Below are positions 1 to 5,205 of a stretch of DNA of 5,205 bases, one piece after another; position 1 is the stretch's first letter; each line of letters starts with the position of its first letter. The stretch covers positions 1 to 5,205 of the forward strand of contig CALAXS010000738.1 of the NCBI GenBank assembly GCA_937895305.1. The letters are read 5' to 3'. The translations under genes were made by a program, and so were the position numbers. This stretch comes from an uncultured bacterium (GTDB taxonomy: Bacteria > Hydrogenedentota > Hydrogenedentia > Hydrogenedentales > JAEUWI01). The notes beneath the pieces are model-generated. The model had not been told where the DNA came from. It did not search any database and was given only the letters and a program-made list of their open reading frames with translations.

Positions 1-1136
1 GTCGCGAAGGCCAGACCGCGATGGTAAACGAGCATTACGCGAAAAAAACGAAGACATCAACCTACACAGGGTGTAAGGCCTATCGCGATTTTAGAGACGT
101 GTTGGCACGCGACGATATCGACGCGGTGTCCATCGCTACACCTGACCATTGGCATGTGCCTATCGCCATCGCTGCAGTGAAGGCGGGCAAAGACGTCTAT
201 GTAGAAAAACCCCTCGGTGTGTCCATGGCCTGGAACTATGCCCTGCGGGACATCGTGAATGAGCGTAAAGCCATATTCCAATACGGTACCCAGCAACGTT
301 CTGAACGTCATTTCCGTCTCGCCTGTGAATTGGTGCGCAATGGGTATATCGGCGACCTCGAACGGATGGATGTCTGGGCACCCGACATCAGTACCCAGTA
401 CAAGGGCTTCAATGTTGAGCGGTATGGTTCCGAAGTAGAAGTGCCCGTGCCCGAAGATCTTGATTACGATATGTGGCTTGGCCCTGCGCCCAAGGCGCCC
501 TACACCGTGGACCGTTGCACCCAATACGGTGCCTGGCATATTTACGACTACGCGCTTGGATTTATCGCAGGTTGGGGTGCCCATCCGCTGGACATAGCGC
601 AATGGGGTAACAACACCGACCACACAGCCCCTGTTAAATATGAAGGCACAGGCGCGTTGCCGGAGAAAGGGCTCTACGACACGGTTGAGTCCTGGGACCT
701 CCAGTGTGAATATGCCAATGGGGTGAAGATGCACTTCATGGATCATCGCGCAGCAGAGCCTATCATTTCGGGCTATCGCGAATACAAGGAACATGGTACG
801 ACCTTCTTTGGCAGCGAAGGCTGGGTCAGCGTTGACCGCGGCGGACTCTATTCGAGTAATCCAAAACTCCCGAAACAACGCATCAAGAGTAGCGAAGTAA
901 ATCTTTACGAGAGTAAGGACCAATTCGGTAATTTCATCGATTGTGTCCAGAGTCGCGATGCGACCATTAACCCGGTTGAATCTGCCGTGCAATCCGACTT
1001 GATTTCACACCTGGGTAACGCTTGTATTCGTAGCGGACGCACTATCCAATGGGATGCCGAAAAAGAAACGATTGTGAATGATGCCGAGGCGATGAATATG
1101 CTGGACCGCCCACTGCGGAGTCCCTGGCAACTATAG
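1..1136 (+). CDS. Gfo/Idh/MocA-family NAD(P)-dependent oxidoreductase, 5' end cut by window edge
   Basis: The family consists of sugar, inositol or glycoside dehydrogenases with an N-terminal Rossmann domain and a C-terminal beta-sheet substrate domain. The frame is open from base 3 to the window edge. The first in-frame ATG (base 21) falls after the position where the family's GxGxxG dinucleotide loop should be, so the true start and any signal peptide lie upstream; that ATG is probably internal. Numbering from it, visible motifs are ATPDHWH (39-45), the EKP motif with the usual catalytic Lys (62-64), GTQQRS, WGAHPLDIAQWG around His188, and the strand-rich segment FFGSEGW (262-268). The usual Asp four residues before His188 is Gly184. 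It ends TAG, 18 bases before the DUF6807 gene, which suggests an operon. Family assignment is firm. Substrate, cofactor preference and cellular location are unknown. Confidence 0.93.
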   Translation, partial: REGQTAMVNEHYAKKTKTSTYTGCKAYRDFRDVLARDDIDAVSIATPDHWHVPIAIAAVKAGKDVYVEKPLGVSMAWNYALRDIVNERKAIFQYGTQQRSERHFRLACELVRNGYIGDLERMDVWAPDISTQYKGFNVERYGSEVEVPVPEDLDYDMWLGPAPKAPYTVDRCTQYGAWHIYDYALGFIAGWGAHPLDIAQWGNNTDHTAPVKYEGTGALPEKGLYDTVESWDLQCEYANGVKMHFMDHRAAEPIISGYREYKEHGTTFFGSEGWVSVDRGGLYSSNPKLPKQRIKSSEVNLYESKDQFGNFIDCVQSRDATINPVESAVQSDLISHLGNACIRSGRTIQWDAEKETIVNDAEAMNMLDRPLRSPWQL

Positions 1137-1154
1137 GATAAGGACGAAAATACA

Positions 1155-2036
1155 ATGCGAAACAAAATGCCCTGGGCACTGGTGATAATTTTGGTTATGC
1201 CCCTGCTATTTGTACAAAGCACTACAACCGATACGACCGTGACAATAGGCACGAAAGATAAACCAGTCCTTGTATATCGCTATGGCGACGTGGCCTATAA
1301 ACCCTATGTAGAAAAACTTTATACGCCCAATGGTTTAAATGTGGTGCGCGATGCACCGAAAGATCATATCCACCATCACGGCCTCATGTTTGCAGTGAAG
1401 GTAGATGACGTAAATTTTTGGGAAGAGCAGGATGAGCCCGGTCGTGAACATCACCAGACCATCACCACGACTGCTAATGGCATAGTAGAAGCGATTGACT
1501 GGAAGGCACCCAAAAAAGAAAAAGCCCTGCTTCACGAGCAGCGTACCTTAACCTTGCCAGATGTCGGGAATGGGGATGCAACACTCCTTTCCTGGGAGAC
1601 ACAGTTTAGCCTTCCCGAAGGAAAGAAATCAGCTACATTGACCGGATCCCACTATCATGGCCTTGGCTTGCGCTTTGTCGAATCTATGGACAAAGATTGC
1701 ACGTTTCGAAATAAGGAAGGCAACAAGGGAAAAAGATTTCGCGGTACAGAAGAACTGACCGAAGCGACCTGGTCCGCTATTTTTGCGAAAGTCGACGGTA
1801 AGCCAGTAACCGTCGCTATGTTCCATCATCCGGATAATGTACGGCCCACGACATGGTTCACCATGTCAGGACACTTCGCCTATATGTCCGCCACCATGCG
1901 CTACCACGAGGACCCGCTGAAGATTGACGAAGGCAGCCCCCTGACTCTGCGCTATGGCGTTGCAGTCTGGGATGGTCATGCGACTGACCAGGATATTAAT
2001 GGATTGTATCAACAGTGGATCACGTCAGCACCGTAA
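1155..2036 (+). CDS. Secreted DUF6807 (PmoA-like) family protein
   Basis: A 293-residue protein of the family called DUF6807. It is often labelled 'PmoA family', but nothing links it to methane monooxygenase. The N-terminus (MRNK, then a hydrophobic run at residues 6-20, then VQS) looks like a Sec signal peptide, so it is probably periplasmic. Family hallmarks are LYTPNGLNVVRD (55-66), HIHHHG (71-76), HYHGLGLRF (166-174) and FHHPDN (223-228). The clustered His residues could bind metal or a sugar, which is inference. An AAGGA at 1140-1144, ten bases before the ATG, supports this start. Another ATG at residue 5 would shorten the basic part of the signal peptide. It lies directly behind one Gfo/Idh gene and ahead of another, a frequent setting for this family that points to carbohydrate processing. 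The biochemical activity is not known to me. Confidence 0.88.
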   Translation: MRNKMPWALVIILVMPLLFVQSTTTDTTVTIGTKDKPVLVYRYGDVAYKPYVEKLYTPNGLNVVRDAPKDHIHHHGLMFAVKVDDVNFWEEQDEPGREHHQTITTTANGIVEAIDWKAPKKEKALLHEQRTLTLPDVGNGDATLLSWETQFSLPEGKKSATLTGSHYHGLGLRFVESMDKDCTFRNKEGNKGKRFRGTEELTEATWSAIFAKVDGKPVTVAMFHHPDNVRPTTWFTMSGHFAYMSATMRYHEDPLKIDEGSPLTLRYGVAVWDGHATDQDINGLYQQWITSAP

Positions 2037-2057
2037 CTAATTTTACCGATTTTTCCT

Positions 2058-2105
2058 CGTTCCCAAGCTCTGCTTGGGAATGCATATCCCGGCGCTTTGC
2101 TCCGG
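2058..2105. repeat. Two-hairpin intergenic palindromic repeat (copy 1)
   Basis: The first hairpin has perfect 9-bp arms TTCCCAAGC (2060-2068) and GCTTGGGAA (2072-2080) around a TCT loop. TGCATAT follows, and then a second hairpin with CCGG arms (2089-2092 and 2102-2105), one C/T mismatch, two further pairs and a TTT loop. Related copies occur at 3495-3561 and, degenerate, at 3744-3770. No T-tract follows on the + strand, so it is not a classic intrinsic terminator. It lies between two co-directional genes, where REP-like elements often modulate mRNA stability or read-through. That role is inference. Confidence 0.85.
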
Positions 2106-2147
2106 AAAACAGAAGAGAAAACGATTCAATACATTTTGCATCTATAC

Positions 2148-2153
2148 AGGAGA
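2148..2153 (+). promoter_or_regulatory. Shine-Dalgarno site that sets the start of the second oxidoreductase
   Basis: AGGAGA lies eight bases before the ATG at 2162. The in-frame ATG at 2015 has no comparable site, and starting there would translate the palindromic repeat. This site therefore supports 2162 as the start. Confidence 0.75.
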
Positions 2154-2161
2154 ACCAGCCC

Positions 2162-3484
2162 ATGAACGACCAAAGCAAACCCACCACCACAAGCCCCATG
2201 ACCGACCGCAGGGCGTTCCTGAAAACCGCGACCACCGTCACAGCAGGTCTCGCGACGATGTCCTTCGCCGCACCCGGCATTGCAAAAAGTAAAAGCCCCA
2301 ACGAACGTCTAGGTGTTGCGGTCATCGGCGCCGGGGGGCGCGCGGGCGGTCACATGAGCGTACTCAACGACCTCATGAAACGGGATAAATACCCCATCGA
2401 CCTCGTGGCAGTCTGCGATGTATATCGCCCACGCCTTGAAGCGCGACAGAAACAATTTAAATTTGCCAAGGCCTATATGGACCACCGTGAATTACTCGCC
2501 GACCCGGCGGTCGATGTGGTTCACATTGCCACGCCCGATCACATTCACGGCTATCAGGCCATTGATGCGATAAAAGCCGGAAAGGATGTGTACTGCGAAA
2601 AGCCCGTGACCCACTGGACCCAGTTAGACCTCACCAAGGAACTCGCGGAAGTGGTTGCCAATTCCGACCAGGTCTTTCAACTCGGCACCCAGGGCATGAG
2701 CGACTCCGCCTGGCACCAGATGAAGGCCCTCGTGAAAGAAGGGCGTATCGGTAGGCCGCTCCACGGCGAGGCCGGTTTCTTCCGTGTCGGTGACTGGGGC
2801 GAACGTCGTATGCCCGTGGACGACCCCAACGCAAAACCCGGCAAAGACCTCGATTGGGATGCTTTCCTCGGCACCGCACCCAAACGCCCCTTCGACGTGG
2901 ATCGTTTCTTCCGCTGGCGTCTCTTTGAAGATTACGCGGGTGGTCCCGCTACCGACCTCTATCCCCACTGCCTGACCCAGGTCGTCGATATTCTCGGTGT
3001 GGGTTTCCCCGACACCGTGGTCGCTTCCGGCGGTATTATGCGCTACGACTATGAACTGCGCGAAGTGCCTGACACCATCAACCTCATTGCAAAGTATCCA
3101 GAGAAAGTGACTATATCGGTGCTGGGTACCCAGGCCAACGATTTCAACGGCGAAGAATCACGCGGTGCAGGTCAGCGACAACCCATGATTCGCGGTTGGG
3201 AAGGTAGTCTGAGCATTACCAATCACAACGAAGACATTCTCTTTACCCCGGTTAATGAAGGCGGCAATCCCGGCAAGCCCGAGCGCATCAAGATTGAGCG
3301 CGCAGAAAACATGAAAGACTATTTCAAAAACTTCCTCGATGGCTGTCTCAATCGCGACAAGAATACCTGGAGCCCTATGGACCTCGCCTTCCGTACCCAG
3401 ACCGTCCTTCAGATGGCTATGCTCGGTATGCGCGATGAAAAGGTCGCCAAGTTCGACCAGGAGAAGAAGACGATTATCGCATAA
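2162..3484 (+). CDS. Tat-exported Gfo/Idh/MocA-family oxidoreductase
   Basis: A 440-residue NAD(P)-dependent oxidoreductase. The N-terminus carries a twin-arginine signal, DRRAFLK (15-21), followed by a weakly hydrophobic Ala/Thr-rich stretch to about residue 41. It is therefore probably exported folded with cofactor bound, as known for periplasmic glucose-fructose oxidoreductase. The Rossmann loop GAGGRAGG is at 56-63, ATPDHIH at 123-129, EKP with the catalytic-type Lys147 at 146-148, and GTQ at 175-177. A canonical Asp265-Leu-Tyr-Pro-His269 Asp/His pair follows. The C-terminal half is the family's beta-sheet domain. The frame stays open back to 2015 through the repeat, but AGGAGA at 2148-2153 and the normal Tat N-terminus favour ATG 2162; Met13 is a less likely alternative. 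The gap to the DUF6807 gene is 125 bases, and I found no convincing separate promoter, so co-transcription is plausible. The substrate is unknown; a sugar or glycoside is inferred. Confidence 0.93.
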   Translation: MNDQSKPTTTSPMTDRRAFLKTATTVTAGLATMSFAAPGIAKSKSPNERLGVAVIGAGGRAGGHMSVLNDLMKRDKYPIDLVAVCDVYRPRLEARQKQFKFAKAYMDHRELLADPAVDVVHIATPDHIHGYQAIDAIKAGKDVYCEKPVTHWTQLDLTKELAEVVANSDQVFQLGTQGMSDSAWHQMKALVKEGRIGRPLHGEAGFFRVGDWGERRMPVDDPNAKPGKDLDWDAFLGTAPKRPFDVDRFFRWRLFEDYAGGPATDLYPHCLTQVVDILGVGFPDTVVASGGIMRYDYELREVPDTINLIAKYPEKVTISVLGTQANDFNGEESRGAGQRQPMIRGWEGSLSITNHNEDILFTPVNEGGNPGKPERIKIERAENMKDYFKNFLDGCLNRDKNTWSPMDLAFRTQTVLQMAMLGMRDEKVAKFDQEKKTIIA

Positions 3485-3494
3485 GATATTTCCC

Positions 3495-3561
3495 TCGTTC
3501 CCTGTTGCCTGCCGTGCTACGGCCTCTGCTTGGGAATGCATACACCGAGGCTCTGCCTCGG
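3495..3561. repeat. Two-hairpin palindromic repeat (copy 2) with an inserted hairpin
   Basis: It begins TCGTTCCC (3495-3502) and resumes CTCTGCTTGGGAATGCATA (3524-3542), both matching the copy at 2058-2105. In place of the copy-1 AAG there are 21 bases (3503-3523), including a perfect hairpin with arms GCCGT and ACGGC around GCT. The second hairpin of the module is perfect here: arms CCGAGGC (3545-3551) and GCCTCGG (3555-3561) around a TCT loop. Confidence 0.8.
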
Positions 3562-3580
3562 AAAGCGGAAGCGTTTGACC

Positions 3581-3622
3581 GGGAATGCTACGGCCTCAGT
3601 CCCGACTTGGGTTGGGAGTGCT
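3581..3622. repeat. Partial repeat units related to the hairpin module
   Basis: GGGAATGC at 3581-3588 and GGGAGTGC at 3614-3621 repeat the right-arm and spacer sequence found at 3532-3539. The 12-mer TGCTACGGCCTC occurs at both 3515-3526 and 3586-3597. A short TCCC/GGGA inverted pair lies between the two units. These look like eroded or recombined pieces of the same family. Confidence 0.55.
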
Positions 3623-3630
3623 ACGCGGAG

Positions 3631-3653
3631 ATACTCGCCTTCGCGGGGATGAC
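3631..3653 (-). repeat. Fragment of a GTCATCCCCGCGAAGGCGAG-type dispersed repeat
   Basis: Read on the - strand it gives GTCATCCCCGCGAAGGCGAG. This is the widespread intergenic palindrome whose spurious translation gives PSFPRRRES-like peptides. A short CGC/GCG stem around CTTC is present. It is recognised from familiarity with the motif; only this fragment is visible here, and a related element lies at 5109-5140. Confidence 0.6.
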
Positions 3654-3680
3654 AAGGGGGCAGCTAGGTCTCAACCTAAC

Positions 3681-3722
3681 CCGTCATTGCGAGGAGGCCC
3701 CGCCGACGCGGCAATCTCTTGC
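3681..3722. repeat. GTCATTGCGAGGAG-type dispersed palindromic repeat
   Basis: It starts GTCATTGCGAGGAGG at 3683. Terminal arms ATTGC (3686-3690) and GCAAT (3711-3715) enclose a GC-rich core with a GGC/GCC mini-stem (3696-3698 and 3702-3704). Spurious translation gives RHCEEAPPTRQS, a peptide often seen in falsely predicted genes of many bacteria. This family differs from the TCT-loop hairpin module. Confidence 0.65.
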
Positions 3723-3743
3723 TCGCAACGGCTATATTCCTCA

Positions 3744-3770
3744 CTTTCAAGCTCTGATCGGTAATGCATA
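3744..3770. repeat. Degenerate third copy of the TCT-loop hairpin repeat
   Basis: Aligned without gaps to 2060-2086 it matches at 21 of 27 positions. It keeps the central CAAGCTCTG and the trailing AATGCATA while both arms have decayed, so the 9-bp stem is lost. It sits just beyond the stop of the - strand propeller gene. Confidence 0.55.
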
Positions 3771-3790
3771 CAAGGTCATGTATTGTAGTC

Positions 3791-5014
3791 TCAGGGCATC
3801 CAGCGTGGGTGGTCTGCACCAAGGTCATCCACGCCCTTGGTGAGCAGGCGTTCGTTTTTACCGTCGGAATCTACAATCCAGATGCCCGGTGTATCCCCGG
3901 TCTCTGCACGACAAAAGAGTATCTGCTTGCCATCGGGCGATTCACTATTCCGAAAGTCCCACACAGGCGGGTCGGATTGCGTAATCTTCGCAACCGAGTC
4001 CTCCTTCGGATTGATGCGCACAATCTCTGTGCCGCCCCGGGCCAGTTCCGGTTTATAGTCCCGGTTATAGTGGTCCGTGTCCGGGCGGTCAGCCTGATAC
4101 TCCCAGGGTACCTTGGAATCGGGCAACCTGTGCGAACACAGGATAGTCCCGTCCTTCGACCAGATTGGTACATTGGATCCACCACTGTGATTTTCGGGCG
4201 TGCCGTAGGTTGCTGCGAACCAAATACTTTGTCCCTTGCTAAGCATGCGTTGCTCCGTTCCATCGGGTCGACTCAGAAATAAATCGGACCAGTCATGACC
4301 CGGATCTTTCGCGCTATAGCAATCCTGAAACACCAGCCACTCCCCATCGGGCGACCACTCTGGCGCAAAGTACAGATGATTAGGAAGTTGCTGCACCAGC
4401 GTGCGATTGTTTCCATCCACATCGCAGGTTTGAATTTCATAGCCCCGTGGACCCGCCAGATGATAGGCCACCCGTTTTCCATCCGGACTCAGGCTCATCC
4501 CATAGGGCATCCCCTCGCCCGGCTGGGTGAATGCCTTCGCGTCCGTACCATCCAGATTCACATTGAAGGTCTGTGCGACTTTATCACGCACCACCTGGAT
4601 GAGCATGCGCTCATCACCCAGTAATAATTGGGGCGTGCAAAACGGTGCCAGGCGTTCTTTGTTTACAATCTCCGTCAAGGATCCATCATCCAGATCATGG
4701 ATCCAGATATGGGTCGGTGTATTGTGGTAATACTCATCAAAGGGCTTGCCCGGCCCATCCCGACGTGCTTCCATGCTCAGGACAATCATGCGGTGGCCAT
4801 CTGGAAAGAATCCGCCCGGTTGCCAGGTCACCTGATCCGGTACATCAAAGGCCAGGTAGCGTAGGCTGCTACCATCAGCATTCATCATGGCGGTCTTGCC
4901 CTGTGACGTAAAGAAGAAGCGCCGGGGTGTGGGTGCAACTTTCGCTGTCAGGGCGATGAGCGGGGATGCAGCCACTATGCCTAAAAATTGACGACGGGTA
5001 CTCATTGTATTCAA
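3791..5014 (-). CDS. Tat-exported TolB/PD40-type beta-propeller protein
   Basis: A 407-residue protein. The N-terminus has a twin-arginine signal, STRRQFLG (5-12), followed by a short hydrophobic segment ending near LTAKVA (22-27), so it is probably periplasmic. The body is built of WD40-like PD40 blades: LSPDGKRVAYH (175-185), WSPDGEWLVFQD (220-231), WSKDGTILCSHR and SPDGKQILFC (359-368). Repeated xDG turns (NADG 45-48, NLDGT 153-157, DVDG 198-201, DSDG) mark the blades. It ends HPRWMP. The ARGGTEI and GGSNVPIW segments recall uncharacterised propeller proteins of Planctomycetota-like genomes. More distant relatives include TolB and oligogalacturonate lyases, but I cannot show lyase active-site residues. 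Binding or processing of a saccharide or glycoprotein is only a guess. The start is TTG at 5014 (see its ribosome site); ATG at 5005 is the alternative. It converges on the oxidoreductase operon and has its own upstream region. Confidence 0.88.
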   Translation of the reverse strand: MNTMSTRRQFLGIVAASPLIALTAKVAPTPRRFFFTSQGKTAMMNADGSSLRYLAFDVPDQVTWQPGGFFPDGHRMIVLSMEARRDGPGKPFDEYYHNTPTHIWIHDLDDGSLTEIVNKERLAPFCTPQLLLGDERMLIQVVRDKVAQTFNVNLDGTDAKAFTQPGEGMPYGMSLSPDGKRVAYHLAGPRGYEIQTCDVDGNNRTLVQQLPNHLYFAPEWSPDGEWLVFQDCYSAKDPGHDWSDLFLSRPDGTEQRMLSKGQSIWFAATYGTPENHSGGSNVPIWSKDGTILCSHRLPDSKVPWEYQADRPDTDHYNRDYKPELARGGTEIVRINPKEDSVAKITQSDPPVWDFRNSESPDGKQILFCRAETGDTPGIWIVDSDGKNERLLTKGVDDLGADHPRWMP

Positions 5015-5022
5015 GGTCTATG

Positions 5023-5030
5023 TTCCTCCC
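5023..5030 (-). promoter_or_regulatory. Strong Shine-Dalgarno site favouring a TTG start
   Basis: GGGAGGAA on the - strand ends eight bases before TTG (5014-5012) and 17 bases before the in-frame ATG (5005-5003). The spacing fits TTG initiation better. The ATG start would still leave an intact Tat motif. Confidence 0.6.
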
Positions 5031-5205
5031 GGTCCCTTGCTACAGATGATTGTACGTACTTCACAAGATAGTACTGGATTTCTAGCAACTTTTCGAGGAT
5101 ACCGAATCCCGTCATTCCCGGCTGCGCGGGAATCCTGTCGGCTAAACAAGAATGGATAGCTTGTAAACTTAAAGATATACTTTGATGTATTTAATAATCA
5201 ATAGC
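5031..5205. other. Upstream region of the propeller gene, no gene seen
   Basis: It contains a perfect 8-base palindrome GTACGTAC (5052-5059), a GTCATTCCCG-type hairpin repeat (5109-5140) and an AT-rich tail (5141-5205). On the - strand, TCGAAA and TACTAT 17 bases apart, just upstream of the GTACGTAC site, are a weak sigma70-like pair (four of six matches each). I do not rely on it. The tail may belong to the control region of a gene beyond the window. Confidence 0.4.
5109..5140. repeat. GTCATTCCCG-type dispersed hairpin repeat
   Basis: Arms ATTCCCG (5114-5120) and CGGGAAT (5127-5133) form a perfect 7-bp stem with a six-base loop, preceded by GTC and followed by CCTGTCGG. This is the widespread intergenic palindrome family also represented by the fragment at 3631-3653, in opposite orientation. 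It lies about 100 bases upstream of the propeller gene start. Confidence 0.75.

Larger units (their letters stand above)
3485..3790. other. Convergent intergenic region made of palindromic repeat fragments
   Basis: This gap separates the 3' ends of two convergent genes. I find no believable gene in it. Short open frames that cross it translate the repeats themselves. It contains the elements listed at 3495-3561, 3581-3622, 3631-3653, 3681-3722 and 3744-3770. With several hairpins between converging transcripts, it could act as a bidirectional transcription-end or RNA 3'-end region, but no hairpin is followed by a clear T-run. Confidence 0.7.

Noticed and set aside
57..992. Long 311-residue open frame on the - strand
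   Set aside because: It is antisense to the first oxidoreductase, which has clear family motifs in the other strand; the translated product shows no recognisable domain.
1155..2036. Methane monooxygenase subunit A, as suggested by the family's 'PmoA' label
   Set aside because: The protein is soluble after its signal peptide, with no multiple membrane segments, and matches DUF6807 motifs instead.
2060..2080. Perfect 9-bp hairpin as an intrinsic terminator of the DUF6807 gene
   Set aside because: No T-tract follows on the + strand, and related sequence occurs elsewhere as a repeat, so a repeat element is the better explanation.
2126..2148. Promoter for the second oxidoreductase (TATACA at 2143-2148)
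   Set aside because: The box touches the ribosome site and has no acceptable -35 element at the right distance.
3495..3770. CRISPR-like array
   Set aside because: Units are unequal in length and spacing, differ in sequence, and belong to several palindrome families; there are no uniform spacers or cas genes.
3505..3843. Possible small gene of 112 residues on the + strand in the convergent gap
   Set aside because: Its translation is made of repeat-derived peptides (LGNAYTEALPRKA, RHCEEAPPTRQS) and it runs into the antisense of the propeller gene; there is no ribosome site.
3764..4282. 172-residue open frame on the + strand
   Set aside because: It lies antisense within the propeller coding region and has no recognisable domain.

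Overview
The window looks like ordinary chromosome from a free-living Gram-negative heterotroph with roughly balanced base composition. Two Gfo/Idh/MocA-type oxidoreductases, a DUF6807 protein and a Tat-exported beta-propeller protein form a mix common in Planctomycetota/PVC, Hydrogenedentota and Poribacteria-like genomes. The intergenic palindromic repeats fit such a genome too. This placement is inferred from gene content; no rRNA or marker gene is present.

Layout. Bases 1-1136 (+) hold a Gfo/Idh/MocA oxidoreductase whose N-terminus lies outside the window. It is followed 18 bases later by a secreted DUF6807 protein (1155-2036, +). After a 125-base gap containing a two-hairpin repeat comes a second, Tat-exported Gfo/Idh/MocA oxidoreductase (2162-3484, +). 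These three co-directional genes probably form one transcription unit. A 306-base convergent gap (3485-3790) is filled with pieces of at least three dispersed palindromic repeat families. Opposite lies a Tat-exported TolB/PD40-type beta-propeller protein (3791-5014, -). Its upstream region (5015-5205) contains one more palindromic repeat and an AT-rich end with no gene.

How they may work together. Members of these families are often found together in gene sets for handling sugars or glycosides. Two NAD(P)-dependent sugar dehydrogenase-like proteins and a DUF6807 protein of unknown activity could act on the same oxidised carbohydrate, at least partly in the periplasm. The propeller protein may bind or process an outer-envelope ligand. 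No substrate can be read from the sequence. I see no CRISPR array, phage, transposase, tRNA or rRNA. The most unusual material is the nested, mosaic repeat structure between the genes and the loss of a usual catalytic-site Asp in the first oxidoreductase but not the second.
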